From: AM-0621 sp964386705
Lineage (GTDB): Bacteria; Planctomycetota; Planctomycetia; Planctomycetales; Planctomycetaceae
Direction of reading: 5' to 3'
DNA length: 64,000 nt
Assembly (NCBI GenBank): GCA_964386705.1
Contig: CAYLTY010000010.1
Coordinates: 1 to 64,000 of the forward strand
A program made the translations under genes and the position numbers. Under the pieces are notes generated by a model. It was not told the DNA's origin and did not search any database. It saw only the letters and a list, made by a program, of their open reading frames with translations. Shown piece by piece: positions 26,493 to 34,652 of the stretch; the stretch's first letter is position 1; every line of letters begins with the position of its first letter.

Positions 26493-27830
26493 ATGCAGCA
26501 GCGAACTGTAGACCGGCGTTCGTTCCTCAAGGCTTCGGCGACCGTTGTGGTCGCGGGGATCATGAACAGGGCAGGGGAGCAGAGCTGTGTGGCCGCGCCG
26601 CTCTTTAGTGATAACCCGATCATTCAAAAGGCGCGCGAGGTCGCGCTGTCGATCCTGAAGCCCAGCGAGAAGGACCTGGCTCACGGGCTGGAGTTGCATG
26701 CGAACTCGGTGGTGTTTGAGTCTTATGGCTTTGCGCCGCGCGCTGCGATTGATGGAGATGCATATCGCAAAGCGTTCGAGTCAGGCGCATCGGATGAAGA
26801 ACTCGTTGATCTGCGCGAAGAGATGTCGATGACGCGCGCGGCGACGAGTGACGCCGAGCGTCGCGAACTTATCGAGGCGATGCAGGCCGCAGGCGTGACC
26901 GGCATGTTCCAGAACGTCGGCGAGGAAGGCAGTGATCCGTTGCGTCTGCTGAAGCGACTCGCGCGGTTTCAGTTCACGACGGACGAGCTGCGTGAGGAAT
27001 TTTCGAAAGCCGTTCATCCTGATGATGTCGTGGCAGCGAAGAAGGCGGGCAAGCACTGCATCGCCTTCACGACGAACGGTGTCCCCCTACGGCAGCAATG
27101 GATCAGCACGCGCGACGAGCTGCGTCACATTCGCCTGTTCCGGCAACTGGGCGTGAGGATGATGCACCTGACCTACAACCGGCGCAATCCGTTGGGCGAT
27201 GGTGCGGGCGAACCGAATGACGGCGGAGTGAGCGACTTCGGACGGCAGGCGATCGCCGAAATGAATCAGCTCGGCGTGATCGTCGATGTGGCGCATTCAG
27301 GATGGCGGACGAGCTTGGAGGCAGCTCAGGCATCAAGGCGTCCGATGGTCGCCAGTCACACCACGTGCGCGGGGCTCTACAAACATTTTCGTGGCAAGCC
27401 AGATGATGCGATCAAGGCGATCTGTGATACCGGCGGGTTGATCGGCATTTGTTGCATCCCGCGTTTCCTCGGGGGCGCCGGAGACGTCGCAGCGTTCCTT
27501 GATCACATCGATTACGCGGTCAAGAAGTTTGGCGCCGAGCACGTCGCGATCGGGCCGGATATCTCTTACGTCTCACGCAACGATGCGGCAGAACGCGCGA
27601 AGGTTCCGAAACGGGCAGATGGCAAGTCCGCGTTATCCGTATCAGGTCCCCGATGGGAGCATCTCTGGCCGCAGGATGATTTTCGTCCCGCGCCGCATGC
27701 GGAACAGAGTCTCGCCTGGACGAACTGGCCGTTATTTACAGTCGGCCTTGTGCAACGCGGACATTCGGACGACGTGATTCGCAAGATCCTTGGTGAGAAT
27801 GTGCTGCGAGTCTGGCGTGCCAATGATTGA
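26493..27830 (+). CDS. exported M19 membrane-dipeptidase-like protein
   Basis: 445 residues. The N-terminus 'DRRSFLKAS' (7-15) with a short hydrophobic region is a twin-arginine signal, so the folded, probably metal-bearing protein is sent across the inner membrane. The M19 peptidase fold is shown by 'GVRMMHLTYNRRNPLGDGAGEPNDGGVSDFG' in parts, 'LGVIVDVAHSGWRTSLEAAQAS' in parts, 'RPMVASHTTC' and 'EHVAIGPDISY'. The usual first metal motif H-x-D is read here as 'HANS' (residues about 69-72), i.e. HxN, so classic dipeptidase activity is uncertain. GAAGGA 7 nt ahead of ATG supports the start. Confidence 0.85.
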   Translation: MQQRTVDRRSFLKASATVVVAGIMNRAGEQSCVAAPLFSDNPIIQKAREVALSILKPSEKDLAHGLELHANSVVFESYGFAPRAAIDGDAYRKAFESGASDEELVDLREEMSMTRAATSDAERRELIEAMQAAGVTGMFQNVGEEGSDPLRLLKRLARFQFTTDELREEFSKAVHPDDVVAAKKAGKHCIAFTTNGVPLRQQWISTRDELRHIRLFRQLGVRMMHLTYNRRNPLGDGAGEPNDGGVSDFGRQAIAEMNQLGVIVDVAHSGWRTSLEAAQASRRPMVASHTTCAGLYKHFRGKPDDAIKAICDTGGLIGICCIPRFLGGAGDVAAFLDHIDYAVKKFGAEHVAIGPDISYVSRNDAAERAKVPKRADGKSALSVSGPRWEHLWPQDDFRPAPHAEQSLAWTNWPLFTVGLVQRGHSDDVIRKILGENVLRVWRAND

Positions 27831-27892
27831 TCGCGTTCAGTCGCTCTGAAGTGCCTTTGCCATCAAATCCGCGCGGTGTGAGAAAACTCTGA

Positions 27893-27921
27893 TTGACGAA
27901 CTCCTACCGTGGTCGTAGAAA
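27893..27921 (+). promoter_or_regulatory. candidate sigma-70-type promoter of the BlaI-type gene
   Basis: TTGACG at 27893-27898 (5 of 6 to the -35 consensus) and TAGAAA at 27916-27921 (4 of 6 to the -10) are separated by exactly 17 nt. They lie about 50 nt before the BlaI-type start and overlap the dyad described next. Confidence 0.5.
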
Positions 27922-27940
27922 TCTCCCACTCTGGTAGGAG
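27901..27940. promoter_or_regulatory. candidate BlaI-type operator dyads
   Basis: CTCCTACC at 27901-27908 and GGTAGGAG at 27933-27940 are perfect inverted 8-mers. Each can also be read as part of a smaller dyad: CTAC-N7-GTAG at 27904-27918, and CTCCCAC-TCTG-GTAGGAG at 27923-27940. BlaI/MecI repressors bind dyads containing a TAC/GTA core, so this is a plausible autoregulatory site. It overlaps the -10 box, the normal place for a repressor. Confidence 0.5.
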
Positions 27941-27971
27941 AATGCTTCTGAGTCACGGGAGGACGATCGCG

Positions 27972-28367
27972 ATGGGAGAACCGGGACATCGTTTGGCTGA
28001 CTTGCAGTTAGCCATCATGCACGTGCTATGGGACAAGGGTGAAGCCACCGTAAGTGAAGTTCGCGAGGCACTCGCCGCAGACCGACCTCTGGCATACACG
28101 ACGGTCGGCACCATGCTCACGAAGATGGAAGCCAAAGGGCATGTGACTCATCGCGTCGAAGGGCGCGTCAACGTTTACAAGCCCTGCCACGAGCGCGAGA
28201 CAGTGAGCCGGTCGATGATCTCGGATCTCGCCAGCCGGTTGTCTCGCGGCGACGTGACGGAACTCGTCTGTCACTTGCTGGATGAGTGCGACGTCACGCG
28301 TGAGGAACTCACGCAGTTGAAGAAGCTCATCAAGCAAAAAGAGCAGGAGCTGAACAATGGCAAATAG
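27972..28367 (+). CDS. BlaI/MecI/CopY-family transcriptional repressor
   Basis: 131-residue winged-helix repressor. 'LADLQLAIMHVLWDKGEATVSEV' (8-30) and 'YTTVGTMLTKMEAKGHVTHRVEGRVNVYKP' (in parts, 42-71) are the DNA-binding domain of the BlaI family, including the conserved 'T.LTRLE.KG.V' pattern; the C-terminal helices 'VTELVCHLLDECDVTREEL' dimerise. The ATG at 27972 is preferred over earlier in-frame codons, because GGGAGGA lies 8 nt ahead. The family is released from DNA by proteolysis, and the next gene encodes a suitable peptidase. The overlap of 11 nt with that gene supports coupling. Confidence 0.93.
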   Translation: MGEPGHRLADLQLAIMHVLWDKGEATVSEVREALAADRPLAYTTVGTMLTKMEAKGHVTHRVEGRVNVYKPCHERETVSRSMISDLASRLSRGDVTELVCHLLDECDVTREELTQLKKLIKQKEQELNNGK

Positions 28368-29943
28368 CTCACTGCTCGATGTATTCGGCGTCTGGACGCT
28401 GACGTACCTGGCGCATTCGACGCTCCTGCTGGGCACCGCATGGTTGATTTGTCGAAGGCTTGTGCGACGGAGTCATGTCCTGCGTGAGCGGCTGTGGAAA
28501 CTTGCCGCGATCGGAGGGCTCGTCACTGCGACTCTGGCTGTCATGGGCGGCTGGGGCTTTTCAGTTGTAGCTGGGACTGAAGCCACCATCGCTGACTCAG
28601 CCGACTTGCGATCATCCGTCATCGAAACAATGACGCTCGAACCCGCCGTATCAAGCGAGGCGGTTTCTCCTGAGGACGCAGACTTGCTGCGCGAGGCCGA
28701 ACAAGTCGCCGCTTTGCTTGATGAGTCCACAGTGTCAGACTCATCTGATATTGCGTTGGTTGAGTCACCGATCGGGAGTCGTAGGACGGGCAATCTCGCC
28801 CGTCGCGTTGGCCTCCCTGGACAAGCTGAGGTGGTGATCGACGCTGAATCAGGTCCAAAGCTCGAGCATGGGTTTGTCTTTGATTCCACGCAATCTGCTG
28901 CTTCGATGGTAGCGTCTTCCGTGGCCCACCCTGAGCCGGTTGAAGATGCAAAGGCGGTTGCTGTTGGTGGCCTGTCTTTTGAAAGACGAGCAGGATTGCC
29001 CGTCCTGAGGTCGATGTTCTCTCCCGTACTGCCGGCTATCGGGTGCGGCGCAATTGCATGGATTGTTCTTGGCCTGCTGCGAGTTCTGCAGCGCGAGTGG
29101 GCCTTGTACCGCGTACTACGACGATGCGTATCGTTGGGCGCTGATGCACCGAACATTGGCGTTCAGCATGACGTACCTATCGCGTTGCAACTCATGACTG
29201 GTCTCATGAGATACAAGAAATCCCGGTGGCAACGAACACCGCGACTGGTGGTCTCGCCAGATGTTTCCGAGCCGATGGCCTGCGGGGTGTGGTCGCCGAC
29301 GATCATTCTGCCAGCCGGCTGTGAGCAGCGTCTGAGTACCGACGAGTTGAGAGCATTGTTGGCTCACGAGTTCGCTCACCTGCAACGCGGTGATGTCTTT
29401 TGGTTGTGGATCGGCCGCTTACTGTGCTCGAGCTTTGCGTTTCAACCGCTGAACTTCGTCGCTCGCCGAGCCTGGCAAGCGGCTGCTGAAGTTCAGTGCG
29501 ATGATTGGGCGGTGGCTCATGATGTCTCGGCGGTGTCATTGGCGAGTTGCCTCGCTCAAGTCGCCGAATGGACGCTCGACCGCCGAGCCGCGTCTGCACT
29601 CGCGGCCACGGGTTCAAGGGGGTCTCTGACCGTCCGCATCGAGCGTTTGCTCGCGGATCGAACTCCCGATGTGTGGAGCACGCGCTGGCGTTCGCGATTG
29701 AGTCTGCTGACCGCTTTCAGCTTTGGTTTGCTCTTCGCATCAATCGCACCTCGCTTGGACGAATCGCTCTGGGCACATAGCCCGACGGAAGAAGACCTCG
29801 AAGAACGCCTGCAACTTTGGAATGAGATCGCCTCGGACATACGGGCTGTGGAGAGCGAGCTGAGTCGCCTCCGCGAACTGCATCCTGACGCCGCGACGAG
29901 TGATCAACTCTTGAAGCTCAAGGAACGAGTGAGGCAGCCGTGA
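28357..29943 (+). CDS. M56-family membrane metallopeptidase (BlaR1-like protease)
   Basis: 528 residues. Helices near 10-30, 48-68 and 218-245, with a long soluble loop (about 80-215) between them. The zinc motif 'HEFAH' is at 337-341, followed by 'AAEVQCDDWAV', where the third ligand Glu is normally placed; a further helix lies near residue 445. The C-terminal coiled coil (about 475-528) replaces the beta-lactam sensor domain of BlaR1, so the trigger is not a penicillin. In this family the peptidase is thought to cut the BlaI-type repressor. Its start overlaps the repressor gene by 11 nt. A strong hairpin follows the stop. Confidence 0.9.
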   Translation: MANSSLLDVFGVWTLTYLAHSTLLLGTAWLICRRLVRRSHVLRERLWKLAAIGGLVTATLAVMGGWGFSVVAGTEATIADSADLRSSVIETMTLEPAVSSEAVSPEDADLLREAEQVAALLDESTVSDSSDIALVESPIGSRRTGNLARRVGLPGQAEVVIDAESGPKLEHGFVFDSTQSAASMVASSVAHPEPVEDAKAVAVGGLSFERRAGLPVLRSMFSPVLPAIGCGAIAWIVLGLLRVLQREWALYRVLRRCVSLGADAPNIGVQHDVPIALQLMTGLMRYKKSRWQRTPRLVVSPDVSEPMACGVWSPTIILPAGCEQRLSTDELRALLAHEFAHLQRGDVFWLWIGRLLCSSFAFQPLNFVARRAWQAAAEVQCDDWAVAHDVSAVSLASCLAQVAEWTLDRRAASALAATGSRGSLTVRIERLLADRTPDVWSTRWRSRLSLLTAFSFGLLFASIAPRLDESLWAHSPTEEDLEERLQLWNEIASDIRAVESELSRLRELHPDAATSDQLLKLKERVRQP

Positions 29944-29948
29944 ATCCT

Positions 29949-29976
29949 GGAGTGCTCCGGCTCGACGGAGCACTCC
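29949..29976 (+). terminator. hairpin after the M56 gene
   Basis: GGAGTGCTCCG, loop GCTCGA, CGGAGCACTCC: an 11-bp perfect stem beginning 6 nt after the stop codon. Only a short T-containing stretch (GTTGTT) follows, so it may be a weak terminator or an attenuating stem before the 1284-residue secretin-like gene. Confidence 0.55.
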
Positions 29977-30177
29977 GTTGTTCGCGGCATTGACCTCACG
30001 AATGCAAACCAGGCGACGTCGTGAACGTCACCTCAACTGGAAATCACCTGAAAGCCGCTCAGGGTCATGAAAATGGTCTGAGCAGATCAAACCACACAGT
30101 ACGGCAAACAAGGATGCCTGGGACGAGCTCTCAGCGCTCTCAGAAATTGAGCCACACTTCTCTTGGAAGGATGTCTT

Positions 30178-33100
30178 ATGAATACGAAACGATGGAGCGT
30201 TTGGTTGTGTCTGCTGACACTTGTTGTCGGGCTGCGCGGAGCGCGGGCTCAGGAATCGGACACTCCATTAATCGACGACGTCTCGAAGCCGACCGCCAAG
30301 GCGGTGAAGGATCTGCCGCTACCGGCAAACGGTGATGCGAAGGCTCAGATTCAAATCGACTTCGTGATGTGGGATGTCGACGGCCAAAAGCTTGGGAAGA
30401 TACTCGGTGACAGTAAAGAGCCAGTGATCGAGTTCATCCAACGCAACGGCATTGAACTTCCGACCAAGCGTGGGCCGGAACCTCTGGTGCATGTGCTGCG
30501 CAAGCCACTGAAGTTTGACGTGCGAGGAAAAGACGTCTCGTCGGCATTCAAGAAGCTGACGGCTCCGACTGTTATGACGCTCTCGGGGCAAGAGGCAACC
30601 GTGCTCTCTGGCGGCGCGCTCCCGGTGCCCCTTCCGACCGACGCCCTGGGCAGTCGCGAAGTGGTGATGCGCGAGTTCGGTCAAAAGTTCGTCGTGAAGC
30701 CCGTCTGGCTCAACGAGGGGAAGATCTTCATCGACCTCACGGCAGAGGATTCACGACTCACCGATCCCGTCGTTTCCGTCGGTGATGCCCAAGTCCCATC
30801 GATCTTTAGTCGACGTGTCTCTGCAACATGTAACCTACAACCGGGCGAGACGCTCCTCATTCTCAACGGTCCGACCGAATCAGCATTCATACAGTTGGTC
30901 GAAGTCACCCCGAGAGTGGCCAACGATCCGCAGCCAGTCATCCTCGCGAATCCACCGAAGGCAACTCCACCGGCGCCTCAAGCAACTGCCAGAAAGCCTC
31001 AGAGTGCGCCAAAGACGCCCGACAATTCGAAGCCGGTTGGCGTTCTGAAAGGCCAGGGGGTTAACAGCGATGCGGGTGTCGTCGGCAACATCGTGTTGCA
31101 GAACAAGGATCAACAGACTCGGCTCGAAGCGACTTCGTTAACGCTCGATGTCCCGAAAGTTGTGAATCTGGGCGTCGAGATTGGACAAGCCGGGGCACTG
31201 ATGGAGTGCGGCAATCCTCACAATCCCGCTCGACTCATTGCTCCAGTGGTCGTGCTTGAAGACACCAAGGGACCGAACAAGTCCGAAGACGGATTTTTGA
31301 GTGCCACCGCAACTCTCAAGCTGACATCAAACGCCGCGTTTGAATCCATTCAGAATCGGAAACCCGAAAGCGATCGGCAGATCTTCCTGGTGCCCATTCC
31401 GGAGGGACAGAAGGCACTCGACCGAACGCAGGCGCAACGAATCTTCGAACACGCCTTCTTCCGCGTGCTCGCCAGAAACGAAGCGGATCACAGCGAGAAG
31501 CAGCCTTGGCAGGTCGCGGAAATCGCGCAGGGGCAAAAGATGGTCCGTGTTCCAGTCAAGCACGAAGTCTACATGCTGCTGCCAACTCCCACGGGCAATG
31601 TCCCAGGCTTCCGCTATGTGGCGGCGGCCAAAAGCGAGCACGGCGGAGCCAAGCGAATTGCCGGCCTGACGGTGCTCTTCGTCAGCGAATCCGTGTCTCA
31701 ACTGGAGTCGCTCATTGAAGCCCTGGAGCCGACTGCGGTGGTTACCGTGATCGAGGTCCGAGAGGCAGTCGTACTCCGTGGAACTGTGACCGACGAAGCG
31801 CAGAAGAAGTCACTCATTGAGATTGCCGAGCAGTTGTATCCAAAGGTGTTGGATCAGCTCAAAGCTCAAGCTCCGTCGGCCGAGATCGGTCGCGCCGTGC
31901 CGCATCCCGAACGTCTCAACGCGAGTCCCACGAAGATGGCGGTGATTCAGCAGGTCGCTGGAGAAGACTTTGCCGAGCCGCCTCTGGCTGCGAAGAAAGA
32001 GGCTCCTCTGCGGAGCGAAAAGCGGCAGTCTCCGCAGATTGTTCCCGGCAAGCTGCCTACCGTTGAAGAACTGAAGGAACTCCGCGACGACATCAAGGGG
32101 CTCAGGCAAGATGTGCAGCGACTCAGCGAGTTGATGGAACGCGATCGTAAGACGTCCGCAGCAACGAAGTCGGCAGAAGCAGCAAAGGCGGAAGCTCTGA
32201 CTCGAGGGGTCGAGGCGGCGAAGGATGCCCTTGTCGACATCGATCCGAAAGAAGTTGTCGAACACGCCTGGCAAGTTCTCGGGCTGCGACTGGTTCCGCT
32301 CAACGATGACCAACTCAACCAGATTTCTGGCACACAATATCGCGGTGGCATGCTTATTACCGAGGTGCGTGAACCACAGGCGCGCGAGAAGAACGGCCTG
32401 AAGGCAGGAGACATCCTGGTCGGGCTGCATCAATGGGAAACCATCACGCTGCGAAACGTCGATTTTGTTTTGAGTCATCCTGATCGAGAGAAGTTCTCGC
32501 CGCTCAAATTCTTTGTGATACGCGACGGTGAGAAGATGTGGGGGCACCTGCCGGAGAAGGTGGTGACCGAAAGCTCGGAGAAGAGGTCGTCGCCTTTAGC
32601 TGCCGAGCATCCAGCGACGTCCGCTGTAGAACCAGCACGCACCAAACTCGATCTCTTCTCAATGACGGTGGAAGGTTCGAGTGACGAGTTCATTCAGTTT
32701 GGTCGCGGGCACGAGCGTGGTTTCAGTCTGGCCGTCGGCGATCGCCGAACGATGACAGTTGGCCACAAGTTTCTTCGGATTGATGGGTTCGATCCGAGCA
32801 TCATCGAAATCACGGCTTCAACTCCACAGTCGATACAAGCTAGCGGGCGAAAGCCTGGTATCACGAGTTTCGTCGCGGCAACGGAAAACGCCCAAAAGCA
32901 ATCGGGAGCCAGCACGCGGTTCACAGTGGTTGTCGGCGGCAGAATCACATGCAACTTTGAAGACGAAGGACTAGATCGTGTGATCAAGTCGTTGGCCGAA
33001 CAATCGCAACTCAATATCACGCTCGACCCACGTGGACTTGACGAAGAAGGCATTCAACGGACTCAACCGATCAACATCGCGTTGAAAGATGTCAGCGTGC

Positions 33101-34032
33101 CATCAGCCCTCAAGTTAATACTTGAGCCCTTGAACTTGGCGGTGGTGGTTGAGGAAGGTGTGCTTGTCGTAACCAGCAAGCAACGGGCGAAGGGAGAACT
33201 TCTGGTAAAGGCCTATGCCGTCGCGGATCTTGTCGTTCCTCTGCCGGCAAACCCCCTTTCCAACGAACTCAATCCTGACACTAAGCCCAAGCATAACTCG
33301 CAAGCTCTGATGGACCTCGTCAAGACGACGATTCAACCCAACACCTGGGACGAAATGGGAGGTGCCGGTTCGCTGCGGTTCAACGACGCCACCTTGAGCC
33401 TTGTCATCCGCACAACGGCCAACGTACATCAAGAGATTACCGAACTACTCAGTCAACTTCGCAAGCTGCATGACACGCAGGTTACTGTGGAGATGTCGAT
33501 CATCTCGATTCGAGACGACCTTGTGCCACGTGAGATCAATGGGTCGACCGAGGTTAGTTCACTCGTTCTCACTCAAACCGCCAGGCAATCGTTCGTAGAA
33601 AAGTGGCAAGCCGATCGGCTGACCAACATCATCGCGGCTCCGAAGATCACGCTGTTCAACGGTCAAACGGCATCGCTCAGCTCAAACGAGTTGAGTTCCA
33701 AAGACCACGTGGTGAATCTGGTCATGAACGGAACTGCGTCCGGTGATCGCAAGTCTGTGCGTTTGTCATTGGGAATCAATGGGGAATCCTTCGACACGGC
33801 CATCAGACGGCAACAAGAGACGCTGCAAGAGGGTCAGTCGCTCATCCTGGATATCACGGACGATATCAGCGCTCCCGCCGAACTGCTCAAGAAGCTGCCC
33901 ATAGCAACCGACAGCGATGAGGCTCGCGACATCCTCGAGAGTATCAGACCCAAGGACGGCAGCCGTGTTCTGCTGCTGGTGACCCCAAAAGTCATTGTTG
34001 TGGAAGAAGAGGAGCTTCGTGCGACTCCATAG
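30178..34032 (+). CDS. exported mosaic secretin-like protein with PDZ domain
   Basis: 1284 residues, starting with a signal peptide (MNTKRWSVWLCLLTLVVGLRGARA, in parts). The ATG at 30178 has GGAAGG 7 nt upstream. Residues 140-235 resemble the C-terminal part of CpaC/RcpA-type secretins: a 'FLAGG..P.P'-like 'VLSGGALPVPL', 'FGQKFVVKPVWLNEGKIFIDL' in parts, and 'RRVSATCNLQPGETLLILNG'. A BON-like segment is near 500-560, a coiled coil near 625-690, and a PDZ domain near 700-795 (GGMLITEVREPQAREKNGLKAGDILV in parts). Residues 838-920 match the T2SS/T3SS pilus N-terminal domain, 921-1000 an STN-like domain, and 1040-1275 a second secretin-like part. The order is unusual and function is unproven. 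Confidence 0.75.
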   Translation: MNTKRWSVWLCLLTLVVGLRGARAQESDTPLIDDVSKPTAKAVKDLPLPANGDAKAQIQIDFVMWDVDGQKLGKILGDSKEPVIEFIQRNGIELPTKRGPEPLVHVLRKPLKFDVRGKDVSSAFKKLTAPTVMTLSGQEATVLSGGALPVPLPTDALGSREVVMREFGQKFVVKPVWLNEGKIFIDLTAEDSRLTDPVVSVGDAQVPSIFSRRVSATCNLQPGETLLILNGPTESAFIQLVEVTPRVANDPQPVILANPPKATPPAPQATARKPQSAPKTPDNSKPVGVLKGQGVNSDAGVVGNIVLQNKDQQTRLEATSLTLDVPKVVNLGVEIGQAGALMECGNPHNPARLIAPVVVLEDTKGPNKSEDGFLSATATLKLTSNAAFESIQNRKPESDRQIFLVPIPEGQKALDRTQAQRIFEHAFFRVLARNEADHSEKQPWQVAEIAQGQKMVRVPVKHEVYMLLPTPTGNVPGFRYVAAAKSEHGGAKRIAGLTVLFVSESVSQLESLIEALEPTAVVTVIEVREAVVLRGTVTDEAQKKSLIEIAEQLYPKVLDQLKAQAPSAEIGRAVPHPERLNASPTKMAVIQQVAGEDFAEPPLAAKKEAPLRSEKRQSPQIVPGKLPTVEELKELRDDIKGLRQDVQRLSELMERDRKTSAATKSAEAAKAEALTRGVEAAKDALVDIDPKEVVEHAWQVLGLRLVPLNDDQLNQISGTQYRGGMLITEVREPQAREKNGLKAGDILVGLHQWETITLRNVDFVLSHPDREKFSPLKFFVIRDGEKMWGHLPEKVVTESSEKRSSPLAAEHPATSAVEPARTKLDLFSMTVEGSSDEFIQFGRGHERGFSLAVGDRRTMTVGHKFLRIDGFDPSIIEITASTPQSIQASGRKPGITSFVAATENAQKQSGASTRFTVVVGGRITCNFEDEGLDRVIKSLAEQSQLNITLDPRGLDEEGIQRTQPINIALKDVSVPSALKLILEPLNLAVVVEEGVLVVTSKQRAKGELLVKAYAVADLVVPLPANPLSNELNPDTKPKHNSQALMDLVKTTIQPNTWDEMGGAGSLRFNDATLSLVIRTTANVHQEITELLSQLRKLHDTQVTVEMSIISIRDDLVPREINGSTEVSSLVLTQTARQSFVEKWQADRLTNIIAAPKITLFNGQTASLSSNELSSKDHVVNLVMNGTASGDRKSVRLSLGINGESFDTAIRRQQETLQEGQSLILDITDDISAPAELLKKLPIATDSDEARDILESIRPKDGSRVLLLVTPKVIVVEEEELRATP

Positions 34033-34064
34033 TTTGATTTGTGACATTCATTGCCGCGCTTGCG

Positions 34065-34625
34065 TCAATGGCACCGTGGATCACAATTTGGTTCATAGCT
34101 GCGCATGACATAGAGGATAAAGATCGTCCCTTCATCAAGGGTATGTTCTGTAGTACCCCAGCTCTGCAGTCTGGCGTAGTCGTCTGGTAGCCACACATCT
34201 TGAAGCTTTTCTGGAGCGTCCAGAATGAGAATCTCAACTTCCTCCAGCTCATTCGTTTTAGGGTTAAGGATCGTGTAATTGCCATGCTTCCGCAGGATCT
34301 CCGCGGGTGGTCCGGGCGACTTCAGAAGCAGTCCTGCAAAGTAGTCGCAGTGGTTGCTATTGCCGACCAATAGTCCAAAGGCGCTTCTTTGCGAAAGAAC
34401 CTGGCAGTTGGTGTCGCGGGCGACGCGACTTAGACGGTAGCAGAGCAATGAATAATTGAGTTGATTCGAGATCACGTCACCGAGGAAGAACCATACGACC
34501 GCAGTGAAGATAAGAATCTTCAGAAATCGCGTTACTCGCTTGCGTCGACGCGAAGTTTTCAAGTGTTCGGTGGGCTCCTGATCCGACATATCTGCAATTA
34601 CTCCATTGGTGTCGATGGGCTTCAT
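34065..34625 (-). CDS. unrecognised protein with one membrane segment
   Basis: A protein of about 186 residues. After a charged start (EHLKTSRRRKRVTRFLK) one hydrophobic segment (ILIFTAVVWFFLGDVI) spans the membrane with the N-terminus inside by the positive-inside rule. The remaining 130 residues are presumably outside and contain two Cys pairs (about C67, C78 and C94, and C183, C187) and the phrase 'HCDYFAGLLLKS'. No family recognised. The ATG at 34625 is preferred over an in-frame GTG at 34634; the ribosome site is weak for both. It lies 28 nt after a larger unrecognised gene on the same strand and could share its transcript. Confidence 0.6.
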   Translation of the reverse strand: MKPIDTNGVIADMSDQEPTEHLKTSRRRKRVTRFLKILIFTAVVWFFLGDVISNQLNYSLLCYRLSRVARDTNCQVLSQRSAFGLLVGNSNHCDYFAGLLLKSPGPPAEILRKHGNYTILNPKTNELEEVEILILDAPEKLQDVWLPDDYARLQSWGTTEHTLDEGTIFILYVMRSYEPNCDPRCH

Positions 34626-34652
34626 ATTACCCACTTAATGCTGCGACCGGAT

